Source of the DNA: Dietzia sp032248695 | GTDB taxonomy: Bacteria > Actinomycetota > Actinomycetes > Mycobacteriales > Mycobacteriaceae | Direction of reading: 5' to 3' | Length of the DNA stretch: 64,000 bases | Assembly (NCBI RefSeq): GCF_032248695.1 | Contig: NZ_JAVHXC010000003.1 | Location: forward strand, 1-64,000 | In this document: positions 26,599 to 35,176 of the stretch, piece by piece | Layout of the letters: each line of letters begins with the position of its first letter | Numbering within the stretch: the stretch's first letter is position 1 | Notes under the pieces: generated by a model | Database searches by the model: none | Told to the model about the DNA's origin: nothing | Seen by the model: only the letters and a program-made list of their open reading frames with translations | Program-made: the position numbers and the translations under genes

Positions 26599-27588
26599 GT
26601 GACCGAGCATTCGCGGACGACCCTCGCCGACCGGGCGGACCCGGTTCGTGCCTGGTCGGCGCGCCGGAACTACCGCGCCGCGGACTTCCGCCCCGGCGAC
26701 CTCGTCGCGGCCAAGGCGGGTCGCCGCATCTCGGTCGTCCTGCCCGCGCGGAACGAGCAGCCCACCGTGGGCGCGATCGTCGCCGCCCTGCACTCGGAGC
26801 TCGTGCACCGGGTCCCGCTGATCGACGAGCTCGTCGTCGTCGACTCCCACAGCACCGACGCCACCGCCCGCGTGGCGCGGTCCGCCGGCGCCCGCGTCGT
26901 CGCGCAGGGCGAGGTCCTCCCCGCCCTCGGCGACCTGCCCGGCAAGGGCGAGGCGCTGTGGAAGTCCCTGGCCGCCACCGACGGTGACATCATCGCGTTC
27001 CTCGACTCCGACCTGCGCGACTTCGACCCCGCGTTCGCGACCGGGCTGCTCGGACCGCTGCTCACCGAGCCCGGCGTCGTGTTCACCAAGGGCGCCTACG
27101 ACCGCCCCCTCGACGACGGCCGCACCGTCCTGCCCGCCGGCGGCGGCCGCGTCACCGAACTCGTCGCCCGGCCCCTGCTCGCCACCCACTGGCCCGAGCT
27201 CGGCGGCTTCGTCCAGCCGCTGGCCGGCGAGTACGCCGGGACCCGCGCGGCGCTCGAGTCGATCCCGTTCGCCGGCGCCTACGGCGTGGACATCGGCATC
27301 CTCGTGGACCTCTACGAGGCCTACGGGCTCGACGCCCTCGCGCAGGTCGACCTCGGGAGGCGCACCCACCGCAACTCGCCCGACTCGGCGCTCGCCGTGA
27401 TGGCCATGCACCAGCACCTCGCCGTGATGAGCCGGCTCCGGCGGCACGGACGCGTCACCGGCGCCGACGCCCCCGGCGACAGCCTCACCCTGCACCGACG
27501 CGACCCCGGCGGCGACGGCTTCCACGCCGAGACCATCCGCGTCGCCCCCGGTGAACGCCCGCCGATGCGCGAGGTGCGCGGGCTGTAG
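26599..27588 (+). CDS. gpgS: Glucosyl-3-phosphoglycerate synthase
   Basis: A 329-aa GT-A glycosyltransferase (family GT81) that makes glucosyl-3-phosphoglycerate from NDP-glucose and 3-phosphoglycerate, the first step of methylglucose lipopolysaccharide synthesis in mycobacteria and relatives. Evidence: the nucleotide-sugar strand ISVVLPARNEQPTVG, the metal motif in AFLDSDLRDFDP, and the downstream LGGFVQPLAGEYAGTR and GAYGVDIGIL blocks specific to GpgS. The GTG at 26599 gives the normal family length. It leads a three-gene run with a methyltransferase and an MFS gene. Confidence 0.9.
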   Translation: MTEHSRTTLADRADPVRAWSARRNYRAADFRPGDLVAAKAGRRISVVLPARNEQPTVGAIVAALHSELVHRVPLIDELVVVDSHSTDATARVARSAGARVVAQGEVLPALGDLPGKGEALWKSLAATDGDIIAFLDSDLRDFDPAFATGLLGPLLTEPGVVFTKGAYDRPLDDGRTVLPAGGGRVTELVARPLLATHWPELGGFVQPLAGEYAGTRAALESIPFAGAYGVDIGILVDLYEAYGLDALAQVDLGRRTHRNSPDSALAVMAMHQHLAVMSRLRRHGRVTGADAPGDSLTLHRRDPGGDGFHAETIRVAPGERPPMREVRGL

Positions 27589-27645
27589 CCGCCCGCACCG
27601 ACCCCCGGCACCGCCCAGCCCGCCCCGACCGAAAGGACCACCGCC

Positions 27646-28254
27646 GTGGACGCCTCCGCATGGAACGCCCGCTACCTCGCGCAGCCCGACGCGTGGGGCA
27701 CCACCCCGGCCGCCCGCATCGTCGCCGAGGTCACGGCCGCCGAGGACGCGGGCCTGGGCGTCGGGACCGCCGTCGACCTCGCGTGCGGCGACGGCCGGCA
27801 CGCCCGCTGGCTCGCCGCCCACGGCTGGCGGGTGCAGGCTGTGGACTTCTCCGAGGTCGCGATCGAGCAGGCCCGCGCCAAGGACTCCGACGAGGGCCGC
27901 ACCGGGAGCGTCGACTGGGTCGTCGGCGACGCCCGCACCTGGTCCCCCGCCGAGCCGGTCGACCTCGTCGTGGTGGGCTTCCTCCACCTCGACCTGCCCG
28001 AACTCAGCGCCGTGCTCCGCGGCGCCGGCACCTGGCTGCGGCCCGGCGGGCACCTCGTCTACCTCGGCCACGCCGCGGAGAACCTCCGCCGCGGCGTCGG
28101 CGGGCCCCAGGACCCCACCCTCCTGCCCGGGATCGGCGACCTCGCCCGCGGCGCCGAGGGCCTCGAGGTGATCTCCCTGCGTCACGACCTGCGCCCCGCC
28201 GGCAAGGCCACCGCGGTCGACGTCCTCCTGCACGCCCGGTCCTGGGTCGACTGA
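27646..28254 (+). CDS. Class I SAM-dependent methyltransferase
   Basis: A 202-aa methyltransferase. Motif I is AVDLACGDGRHARWLA, with VQAVDFSEVAI as the acidic end of strand 2 and LVVVGFLHLDLPEL as motif II. It is similar in build to TehB-type enzymes. GAAAGGA lies 8 nt before the GTG. Because it follows gpgS, a part in methylglucose polysaccharide modification is conceivable, but it lacks obvious similarity to the known sugar O-methyltransferases and this remains a guess. Confidence 0.8.
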   Translation: MDASAWNARYLAQPDAWGTTPAARIVAEVTAAEDAGLGVGTAVDLACGDGRHARWLAAHGWRVQAVDFSEVAIEQARAKDSDEGRTGSVDWVVGDARTWSPAEPVDLVVVGFLHLDLPELSAVLRGAGTWLRPGGHLVYLGHAAENLRRGVGGPQDPTLLPGIGDLARGAEGLEVISLRHDLRPAGKATAVDVLLHARSWVD

Positions 28255-29636
28255 TGAGCCGCGCCGGGTCCGGCGGGGACGGGGACACCCGCCGGGGCGC
28301 GGACACCGGCCGGGACGCGGACACCGCCCGGGAGGCCGCACAGCGGCGGATCCTCACCGTCCTCGTCCTGGGCCAGCTCCTCGCCGGGGCCGGCCTGGCC
28401 GCGGGCATCACCGTCGGCGCCCTGCTCGCCGAGGACCTGCTCGGCGGGCCCGGCCTGTCCGGGCTGCCGTCCGCACTGTTCACCGGCGGGTCGGCGATCG
28501 CCGCCGTCGCCGTCGGCAGGCTCTCCCAGTCGCGCGGACGACGACCCGGCCTGGCGACCGGCTTCACGTTCGGCGCCCTCGGCGCGGCCGGGATCGTCCT
28601 GGCCGCCGAGCTCGGATCCCTGCCGCTGTTGTTCGCCGCGTTCGTCGTCTACGGCTCCGGCACCGCCACCAACCTGCAGGCCCGCTACGCCGGCGCCGAC
28701 CTCGCCACGCCCGAACGCCGCGGCCGGTCCCTGTCCTACGTCCTGCTCGGCACGACCGCCGGAGCCGTCGCCGGGCCCAACCTCGTGGGGCCCACCGGTG
28801 CGGTCGCCGAGGCCCTGGGCCTGGCCCCGCTGACGGGACCGTTCCTGCTCGCCGCGCTCGCCTACGGGGGCGCGGCCCTCGTCATCTCCCTGCTGCTGCG
28901 GCCCGACCCGCTGCTCGAGGCGCGGCGGCTGGAGGCCGCGGGAGCGGACGCGGCGGCGGCCTCGTCGTCGTCGACCTCGTTGTCGTCGGCCCGGTCGTTG
29001 TCGGCCCGGTCGTCGTCGGCCCCCTCCCCCGCCGCGCCCCGCGTGTGGAGCGCCGACGTCCTCGCCGGTGTCGCGGTGATGGCGCTGACGCAGTTCGTCA
29101 TGGTGGGGCTGATGACCATGACGCCGGTGCACATGCGCGGCCACGACCACGCCCTCACGCTCGTCGGGCTCGTGATCTCCCTGCACGTGGCCGCGATGTA
29201 CCTGCCCGCGCCCGTGTCCGGATGGCTGGTCGACACCCTCGGCACCCGCGCCGTCGCCGCGTCCGCCGGGATCGTCCTGCTCGCCGCCGGGATGCTCGCC
29301 GCGATCGCGCCGCCGGACTCGTCCGTGCTCGTGGCCGTGGCGCTCATCCTGCTCGGCGTGGGCTGGAGCCTCGGCCTGGTCTCCGGCACCACCGTCCTGA
29401 CCACCGCCGTGCCGACCTCCGTCCGCGCCACCGTCCAGGGCCAGGCCGATGTGGCCGTGGCCCTGGCCGGCGCCGCCGGGGCGCTCGTGTCGGGCCTGGT
29501 GTTCGCATGGATCGACTTCCGCGGCCTCGGCGTGACGCTCGCCGCGCTCTCGCTCATCGTCGTGGCGGCGGTGCGGCCGCGGACGCGGGTGCGGGCGCGG
29601 GCGCGGGGCGGGTCAGCCGCTCACCGCGCCGACTGA
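28254..29636 (+). CDS. MFS transporter with Ser-rich central loop
   Basis: A 460-aa major facilitator, 12 predicted helices. GRLSQSRGRRPGL is the loop between helices 2 and 3. The central cytoplasmic loop carries a low-complexity Ser/Ala stretch (about 235-262), far longer than in most relatives. The ATG shares a base with the methyltransferase stop (TGATG). Its last 24 bp overlap the convergent ribM stop. Substrate not identifiable; drug-export-like annotation is possible. Confidence 0.83.
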   Translation: MSRAGSGGDGDTRRGADTGRDADTAREAAQRRILTVLVLGQLLAGAGLAAGITVGALLAEDLLGGPGLSGLPSALFTGGSAIAAVAVGRLSQSRGRRPGLATGFTFGALGAAGIVLAAELGSLPLLFAAFVVYGSGTATNLQARYAGADLATPERRGRSLSYVLLGTTAGAVAGPNLVGPTGAVAEALGLAPLTGPFLLAALAYGGAALVISLLLRPDPLLEARRLEAAGADAAAASSSSTSLSSARSLSARSSSAPSPAAPRVWSADVLAGVAVMALTQFVMVGLMTMTPVHMRGHDHALTLVGLVISLHVAAMYLPAPVSGWLVDTLGTRAVAASAGIVLLAAGMLAAIAPPDSSVLVAVALILLGVGWSLGLVSGTTVLTTAVPTSVRATVQGQADVAVALAGAAGALVSGLVFAWIDFRGLGVTLAALSLIVVAAVRPRTRVRARARGGSAAHRAD

Positions 29637-30359
29637 CCGCTCCGCGGGCAGCCCCTCGCCGCGCAGCGCCTCCGCGCGCTCGGCGAGATCGACCCGCCAC
29701 CACACCACGAAACCCCAGATGACGAACGCCGCGTACACCAGGTACAGCACCGCCGACGGGTAGTACCCGGCCTTGAGCAGCAGCGGCACGCCCACGATGT
29801 CGACGCCGATCCACAGCAACCAGAACTCCGTCCAGCCGCGGGCCATGCCGTACGTCGCCAGGACCGAACCGGTGAAGATCCACGCGTCCGCCCACGGCCC
29901 CCACGATCCGAGCTGGGCGAAGATCCACCCGAACACGAGCGTCCCGACGAGCATCCCCGCCACGAGCCCGGCCCGCTGCCGGCCCGTCGCCCAGTGCGGG
30001 CGGACCGCCGGGGCGTCCGCGACCGCGCCGCTGGCGGCCGCCGCAGCCGCCACGGCCGCGTTGGCCCGTCGCGTCCGCGACCACTGCCACCAGCCGTACA
30101 CGCCCACCGCCAGGAACATGACCTGCCGACCGGCCTGGCCGTACAGGTCCACGTCCTGCGGCGTGTGGAAGACCCCGCCGAGGAAGACGGTGAGCAGGGT
30201 GAGGTTGCCGACGATCCCGACCGGCCAGGCCCACACGACGCGGCGCATGCCACCGATGGCGGCGGCCAGCCCGAAGACGTTGCCGACGATCTCGCGCCAC
30301 AGGATCGGAACTCCGCCGATCACCAACTGCGCGTCGAGGAATGAGACGAGGAGGCTCAT
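29613..30359 (-). CDS. ribM: PnuC-family transporter, probable riboflavin transporter RibM/PnuX
   Basis: A 248-aa membrane protein with about seven helices and the PnuC-family core (GGMRRVVWAWPVGIVGNLTLL, MFLAVGVYGWWQW, WIFTGSVLATYGMARGWTEFWLLWIGVDIVGVPLL). PnuC itself takes up nicotinamide riboside. Here an FMN riboswitch lies about 100 nt upstream, and the FMN-regulated actinobacterial members (RibM/PnuX of Corynebacterium) import riboflavin. The riboswitch is the main reason for the substrate call. AAAGGGG lies 6 nt before the ATG, inside a potential GCCC/GGGC hairpin that could mask it. Confidence 0.85.
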   Translation of the reverse strand: MSLLVSFLDAQLVIGGVPILWREIVGNVFGLAAAIGGMRRVVWAWPVGIVGNLTLLTVFLGGVFHTPQDVDLYGQAGRQVMFLAVGVYGWWQWSRTRRANAAVAAAAAASGAVADAPAVRPHWATGRQRAGLVAGMLVGTLVFGWIFAQLGSWGPWADAWIFTGSVLATYGMARGWTEFWLLWIGVDIVGVPLLLKAGYYPSAVLYLVYAAFVIWGFVVWWRVDLAERAEALRGEGLPAERSVGAVSG

Positions 30360-30462
30360 CGTGTGCCCCTTTCACGGGCTCAACACTCCACGGCCCAGGG
30401 CTTTGCCACGACGCCCGCCCGGCTCCGGCCGCGGTGGGCCGGGTCCGCATCGGGTGACGCGA
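30360..30462 (-). promoter_or_regulatory. ribM leader expression platform with maskable Shine-Dalgarno
   Basis: About 100 nt separate the riboswitch P1 from ribM. On the minus strand GCCC and GGGC flank GTGAAAG directly at the Shine-Dalgarno sequence, so a small hairpin could hide it. No T-run terminator is seen, which favours translational control. This is inference from the sequence. Confidence 0.45.
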
Positions 30463-30650
30463 GGTTCTCTTCCATCCGGACTATGACCGTCGGCCCCGGG
30501 ATCACACCGGGTCTGCTGACCCCCACGACCGCGGTGCGACCGGACCGCTGTCCGTCACGCCGCGTGTGCGGGGCGCTCGCGGGCTCGCCGCCGACCATGG
30601 GGTCGGCGACATCACCGCCGGTGGGGAGTCTCACCCCGCCCTGAGAACGT
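30463..30650 (-). ncRNA. FMN riboswitch (RFN element)
   Basis: Read on the minus strand, the conserved core appears in order: P1 5' arm GTTCTC, GGGTGAGACTCCCC, ACCGGCGGTGATG, AGCCCGCGAGC, TCAGCAGACCCGGTGTGAT, GCCGACGGTCATAGTCCGG, ATGGAAGAGAACC with the P1 3' arm GAGAAC. This matches the RFN consensus, which binds FMN and represses flavin synthesis or uptake genes. The P3-P4 interval (about 30545-30590 region) is longer than minimal. With ribM next, repression of riboflavin import when FMN is plentiful is the expected role. Confidence 0.95.
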
Positions 30651-31010
30651 GTTCCCATCTTTACCCCCGCCGGCGGCGTCCCGCAACCCGCGGGGGATTC
30701 GGTCGGTCGACGCGGGCGAGGGTGAGCGGGTCCGGCCGGTCGACGGACGGTGCCGCGGTGGGCGTCACAGACGCAGCATGAGTGCCGCCGGATGCGCTGC
30801 GTCCCTGCCCTCCGCTGCGTCTGTGGTCCATTCCGGCAGCGCAACCCCCGGCGAAGCGTGCACAGCGGCAGCGCGGGCCGACGAGGCAGCGTAAGTCAGC
30901 GGGGTCGCGCTGCGTTCCTGCCCGCCGGGCGTGCCGGCCGGGCGCACGAGGGCACGAAAGGGTACGCGCTGCGCCGGTTAGGGGGCGGGCCGGGCGCCAG
31001 AGGTCGCGGG
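30651..31010. other. Intergenic region outside element A, no gene recognised
   Basis: The region joins the riboswitch leader of ribM to the end of the Rieske gene. Next to the riboswitch, GTAAAGATGG on the minus strand could be the ribM -10 region. Apart from element A I see only GC-rich sequence, including another GCGCTGC at about 30965 that may belong to the element. The open frames here are shadows. Confidence 0.5.
30791..30930. repeat. Dispersed intergenic element, copy A
   Basis: This segment aligns along about 130 bp with 46466-46598: GATGCGCTG, TGGTCCAT, CAGC(G/A)CAACC, a CAGCGCGGG block and GGCAGCGTAAGTCAG occur in the same order and spacing. The core GCAGCG (30886-30891) pairs with CGCTGC (30908-30913) around a loop starting TAAGTCAG. 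No protein is encoded convincingly. Confidence 0.7.
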
Positions 31011-31517
31011 TCAGGCGAGGGTGAGCTGTCCGCCGGACTCGGTCACGACCACCGCGTCCAGCGGCCGCGGGGCCGGGGCGAGGGTGTTGCGGCCGTCGGT
31101 GGCGTCGTATTCGGCGCCGTGGAGCGGGCAGCGCAGGGTCATGCCCTCGATCACCTGGACGACGCCGCCCTGGTGGGTGCAGCGCGCCGAAAAGGCGACG
31201 AACTCGCCTTCTGTGGGCTGGGCGACGATCACCGTGGAATCGCCAGCCTTGAACTGCTTGGCCGTGCCGACGGGGATCTCGGCGGCCGGGATGGTGGTCG
31301 CGGGCACCGTCGTGGTCTGCTGCACGGTCGACGGGGGTTGGGCCGGCTCCGTCATCCCGCACGCGGAGGCGATGCCCGGCAGCAGGATGATCCCGGGCAG
31401 GGCGGCCAGCACGGCCCGGCGCTGCGTACACGGGCCGACCGTGGTGGAGCGGGCACCGGTGGCACGGGCGGAGGAGGTACCGATCGGAGCGGGGGCGGCG
31501 TCGAGCGACTCGGACAT
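31011..31517 (-). CDS. Rieske [2Fe-2S] lipoprotein
   Basis: A 168-aa exported iron-sulfur protein. Cluster ligands are Cys113 and His115 (CTHQGG) and Cys130 and His133 (CPLHGAEYD). The N-terminus has TQRRAVLAALPGIILLPG followed by IASAC, so it looks Tat-exported and lipid-anchored at Cys53, with a Thr/Pro-rich linker. It probably transfers electrons at the outer face of the membrane, and the partner is not adjacent. I use ATG 31517 because TACCAT lies 7 nt upstream. An ATG three codons earlier is possible. Confidence 0.87.
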   Translation of the reverse strand: MSESLDAAPAPIGTSSARATGARSTTVGPCTQRRAVLAALPGIILLPGIASACGMTEPAQPPSTVQQTTTVPATTIPAAEIPVGTAKQFKAGDSTVIVAQPTEGEFVAFSARCTHQGGVVQVIEGMTLRCPLHGAEYDATDGRNTLAPAPRPLDAVVVTESGGQLTLA

Positions 31518-31628
31518 GACGCCCATGGTATCGACCCGGCCACCGCAGCCCACCCGTCCGCGGCACCCCGCCCGGCCACCGCAGCCCACCCGTCCGCCCG
31601 AGCGCGCCCGGGCACCTAGGCTTCCCCC

Positions 31629-32789
31629 ATGACGGTCCGCAGACTCGCGCCCCACGCCACGACGATCTTCACCGAGGTCTCGCGCCTGGCCACGCAGTTC
31701 GACGCGATCAACCTGGGGCAGGGTTTCCCGGACACCGACGGGCCGGAGTCGATGATCGAGGCGGCGGTGCGTGCCCTGCGAGGGGGCGCCAACCAGTACC
31801 CGCCCGGAGCGGGGCTGCCGGAACTGCGGGAGGCGATCGTCGCCGACGAGACGGCCCGGACCGGTCTGGTGCACGACCCGGACACCGAGACGCTGGTGAC
31901 GGTCGGCGCGACGGAGGCCATCGCCGCCGCGGTGGTGGGCCTGGTGGAGAACGACGACGAGGTGGTCGTCATCGAGCCGTATTACGACTCCTACGTGGCC
32001 GCGGTCGCGATGGCCGGCGCCACCCGTCGCGCCGCGAGGTTGGTCCGCTCGGGCGGCGGTATCCGGCTCGACGTGGACTCGTTGCGGGAGGCGTTCTCCC
32101 CGCGGACGCGGGCCGTGCTGGTGAACACGCCGCACAACCCCACGGGCGCGGTCCTGCCGCGGGAGGACCTGGAGGAGATCGCCGCACTGTGCCGGGAGTT
32201 CGACGCGATCGCGATCTCCGACGAGGTGTACTCCCACCTGACCTACGACGGGGTGGAGCACGTCTCGATCGCCACGCTGCCCGGGATGGCCGAGCGGACG
32301 CTGCGGATCTCCAGCGCGGGCAAGCTGCTCAACTGCACCGGCTGGAAGGTCGGGTGGCTCACCGGGCCGGCGCACCTCGTCGAGGGGGCGCGGACCGCGC
32401 GGCAGTACATGAGCTTCACCGTCGCCTCGCCGCTGCAGCCGGCCGTCGCGCACGCCCTGCGACACGAGCGGGAGTGGATCGCGACGCTGCGGCAGGACAT
32501 GCAGGTTCGGCGGGACGAGCTGTCGCGGATCCTCACGGGCGTCGGGTTCGACCTCGTCGTCGCGCGGGGAACGTATTTCCTCACCGCCGACCCGCGCCCG
32601 CTCGGGGTGACCGACGCGGCGGCGTGGTGCCTCGAGCTCCCCGAGCGGATCGGCGTGGCGGCGGTGCCGTTCGCGCCGTTCACGGACGTGTTCGCCGACG
32701 ACTGGTCACACCTGGTGCGCTTCGCGTTCTGCAAGCGGCCCGAGGTGCTGGCCGAGGCCGGGCGACGGTTGCACGCGCTCGCGAGCTGA
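31629..32789 (+). CDS. dapC: Class I/II PLP aminotransferase, DapC-like
   Basis: A 386-aa aminotransferase resembling mycobacterial DapC (N-succinyldiaminopimelate aminotransferase, Rv0858c-like) over its length: INLGQGFPDTDGP, NQYPPGAGLPELR, TVGATEAIAAAV, NTPHNPTGAVL, the PLP-Lys region SSAGKLLNCTGWKVGW and RFAFCKR near the end. DapC supplies diaminopimelate for lysine and peptidoglycan. Related enzymes act on kynurenine or methionine, so substrate is probable, not certain. TAGGCT lies 6 nt before the ATG. Confidence 0.82.
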   Translation: MTVRRLAPHATTIFTEVSRLATQFDAINLGQGFPDTDGPESMIEAAVRALRGGANQYPPGAGLPELREAIVADETARTGLVHDPDTETLVTVGATEAIAAAVVGLVENDDEVVVIEPYYDSYVAAVAMAGATRRAARLVRSGGGIRLDVDSLREAFSPRTRAVLVNTPHNPTGAVLPREDLEEIAALCREFDAIAISDEVYSHLTYDGVEHVSIATLPGMAERTLRISSAGKLLNCTGWKVGWLTGPAHLVEGARTARQYMSFTVASPLQPAVAHALRHEREWIATLRQDMQVRRDELSRILTGVGFDLVVARGTYFLTADPRPLGVTDAAAWCLELPERIGVAAVPFAPFTDVFADDWSHLVRFAFCKRPEVLAEAGRRLHALAS

Positions 32790-32807
32790 CGCGGGCCGCG
32801 GCGGTCC

Positions 32808-33773
32808 TCAGCGCCCGGTGGTGAGGACGATCTTGCCCACCGCGCCGCGCCCGTCCATGAGCTGCAGCGCCTCGGCGGCCCGCTCGAGCGGGAACTCGAC
32901 GCCGACGAGCGGGTCGAGTCGGCCCGCGGCCAGCAACGGCTCGACCTCGGCCCACTGCTTCTGCAGGTACCCGGGGTTGGACATCCAGTACTCGCCCCAG
33001 CCCACGCCGACCGCGCTCTTGTTGCCCAGCAGCAGGCGGTTGACCTTGACGGTGGGGATCTCGCCGGCCGTGAACCCGATGACGAGGATGCGTCCCTCCT
33101 GCGCCAGCGCGCGGATGGAGTCCGTGAAGCGGTCGCCGCCCACGGGGTCCACGACGATGTCCACGCCGCGGCCGTCGGTGAGTTCCTTGGCCGCGTCCTT
33201 GAACCCCTCGGGCGCGATCGCGTCGGTCGCGCCGGCCTTCAGGGCGAGCTCGCGCTTCTCCTCGGTGGAGGCCACCGCGATCACCCGGGCGCCCAGGGCG
33301 GTGGCGAACTGGGTGGCGGCGATGCCGATTCCGCCGCCGGCGCCGTGGACGAGCACCGTCTCACCCGCCTGCAGCCGGCCGCGGTGGGCCAGGGCGAAGT
33401 GGACGGTGAGCACGTTCATGGGGATCGAGGCGCCCTGGGCGAACGTCATCGAGTCCGGCAGCAGGAACACCTGACCGGGGTCGGCCGAGACCACCTCCGC
33501 GAAGCCCCCCAACCCCGGGAACGCGCACACGCGGTCGCCGGCCGCGACGCCGGAGCCCTCGGGCGCCGACCGCACCACGCCCGCGACCTCGGACCCGGGG
33601 ACGAACGGCAACGGCGGCGAGATCTGGTACTTCCCGCGCGTCTGCAGCACCTCCGGGAACGTCACCCCGGCCGCGTGGACGTCGATCAGGACCGCGCCGG
33701 GCTCCGGTTCGGGCACGTCCACCACCTCGATCGCGGCGGGTCCGTCATGGCTGGAGATGTGAATGGCACGCAT
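32808..33773 (-). CDS. NADPH:quinone oxidoreductase-like (zinc-free MDR) enzyme
   Basis: A 321-aa medium-chain dehydrogenase. GAGGGIGIAATQFATALGARVIAVAS is the NADPH site. The zinc ligands of alcohol dehydrogenases are absent, and the GDRVCAFPGLGGFAE and KVNRLLLGNKSAVGVGWGEY blocks are quinone-oxidoreductase-like. ATG 33773 follows CACTAT by 7 nt. ATG 33782 would overlap that box. It converges on dapC with 18 bp between stops. Confidence 0.85.
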   Translation of the reverse strand: MRAIHISSHDGPAAIEVVDVPEPEPGAVLIDVHAAGVTFPEVLQTRGKYQISPPLPFVPGSEVAGVVRSAPEGSGVAAGDRVCAFPGLGGFAEVVSADPGQVFLLPDSMTFAQGASIPMNVLTVHFALAHRGRLQAGETVLVHGAGGGIGIAATQFATALGARVIAVASTEEKRELALKAGATDAIAPEGFKDAAKELTDGRGVDIVVDPVGGDRFTDSIRALAQEGRILVIGFTAGEIPTVKVNRLLLGNKSAVGVGWGEYWMSNPGYLQKQWAEVEPLLAAGRLDPLVGVEFPLERAAEALQLMDGRGAVGKIVLTTGR

Positions 33774-33845
33774 GCGGTCCATAGTGTCAGCCCGCCGCGA
33801 CGCGTGTCCCCGACTCGTGACAGACCGCGGCGGGCCCCGGCCGCC

Positions 33846-34283
33846 TCAGCCGACGCGCGCGCCCTCGGCTCCCCGCCGGTGGCGACGCCGACGGAGCAGG
33901 TGCAGGACCAGTCCCGCCGCGACCAGTACCTGACCGATCTGGAAGGCCAGGGCCATGACGATGAACTCCCGCCCGAACGCGGTGGGCGAGATCAGCAGCA
34001 CCGCGCAGACCGTCAGCAGCGCGACCGTGACGAGTTGGCCGCCCGCGAGGGTCCGCCGGGGGACGGTGGTGAGCTGGCGGCGGAGCGCCATGAGCACCGA
34101 GTTGAGCGCCACGAGCAGGCACACCGGCACGCCGATCTGCGCCGGGAACAGGAACAGGACCACGAACAGCGGGTGCGAGCTGAGCGTGACCGTGTCGGTG
34201 ACGACGTACTGCGGGACGCTCCACAGGGCCGTGAGCAGCGCGCAGATCACGGTGATCCACGAGCCGCCCACGAGGATCCTCAC
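33846..34283 (-). CDS. Four-helix membrane protein of unknown function
   Basis: A 145-aa protein with hydrophobic segments at about 5-25, 38-65, 81-100 and 105-128 and an Arg-rich tail (LLRRRRHRRG). The positive tail probably lies in the cytoplasm. No family is recognised. GTG 34283 is preceded by TATCCT at 6 nt, a leaderless arrangement. Confidence 0.65.
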   Translation of the reverse strand: MRILVGGSWITVICALLTALWSVPQYVVTDTVTLSSHPLFVVLFLFPAQIGVPVCLLVALNSVLMALRRQLTTVPRRTLAGGQLVTVALLTVCAVLLISPTAFGREFIVMALAFQIGQVLVAAGLVLHLLRRRRHRRGAEGARVG

Positions 34284-34304
34284 GCCGTGAGGATAACCCC
34301 GGTC

Positions 34305-34967
34305 TCACTCCCTCGTCAGGGCCTCGCCGATGGGGGTGTCGCCGTCGGAGAACTCGATGGTCCGGCGGACGGTGTCCGGGCGGCGCAGGACCGCGGCGAT
34401 CACCTGGGCGACCACGTCGCGGCTGGTGGCGCGGTCGTCCCGCTTGCCCTCCCCGACCCCGATCGACTCGCCGCCGGGCTCGTCGGTCAGTGCGCCCGGA
34501 CCGAGGATCGTCCACTGCAGATCGGAGTCGCGGAGGTGGGCGTCGGCGGCCGCCTTGGCCTCGGCGTACGGGAAGAACGAGTTGTCCTCGGGCACGCCGT
34601 GGTCCGGGCCCGCACCGTCGTAGGAGACCATGACGTAGCGCTCCACGCCCTCGGCGACGGCCGCGTCCATCGACCGGATGGCGGCGTCCCTGTCGACGGC
34701 GTAGGTGCGCTCGGGGTTTCCGCCGCCGGCCCCCGCGGACCAGACGACCGACCCGCTGCCCCGGACGACGTCGCGCAGCCCCTCGACGTCGAGGTTCTCC
34801 ACGTCCGCCACCACGGGGGTGGCGCCCGCGGCCCGGATGTCGTCGGCGTGGTCGGGGTTACGGATCACCGAGCGGACCTCCGCCCCGGCCTCCGACAGGA
34901 TGCGGGCCGCACGGAGGGCGACCTTGCCGTGGCCGCCGATGATGGTCACTGGACGTTCGATACTCAT
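34305..34967 (-). CDS. NAD(P)-binding SDR-like protein (atypical, NmrA/YwnB-type)
   Basis: A 220-aa Rossmann protein. TIIGGHGKVALRAARIL is the dinucleotide loop (GGHGKV), with VVWSAGAGGG and YVMVSYDGAG following. It lacks a standard Y-x3-K, having FFPYAEAKAAAD as a near equivalent (Y-x3-K in YAEAK), as in UDP-sugar-epimerase-like atypical SDRs. It may act as a redox sensor or oxidoreductase. It sits 21 bp upstream of the four-helix membrane protein, in the same direction. Confidence 0.8.
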   Translation of the reverse strand: MSIERPVTIIGGHGKVALRAARILSEAGAEVRSVIRNPDHADDIRAAGATPVVADVENLDVEGLRDVVRGSGSVVWSAGAGGGNPERTYAVDRDAAIRSMDAAVAEGVERYVMVSYDGAGPDHGVPEDNSFFPYAEAKAAADAHLRDSDLQWTILGPGALTDEPGGESIGVGEGKRDDRATSRDVVAQVIAAVLRRPDTVRRTIEFSDGDTPIGEALTRE

Positions 34968-35176
34968 GTGTCCGTTGTACGCGCCCGGTCCCGGCCCCCG
35001 CGACCGGTCACGGGCCCGGTCAGGGGGCGTCCCGGGCGCCCGCCGGTGGTCACGACTACGCAACAACCGGGCCGCCGGGGCGTGCCGGATTGGCCCGGTG
35101 TCGGACCCGGAGTGCATCATGTCGACATAAGCCGGGATTCACCGGTTCCCCCACGTTTTTCCTCTCGGAGTACCGC

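Noticed and set aside
28930..29035. Frameshift or fusion point in the MFS gene because of the Ser-rich stretch
   Set aside because: The frame stays open and both six-helix halves are intact. It is a low-complexity cytoplasmic loop.
30463..30650. NAD-type riboswitch, as might be expected before a PnuC-family gene
   Set aside because: The conserved blocks are those of the FMN (RFN) element throughout.
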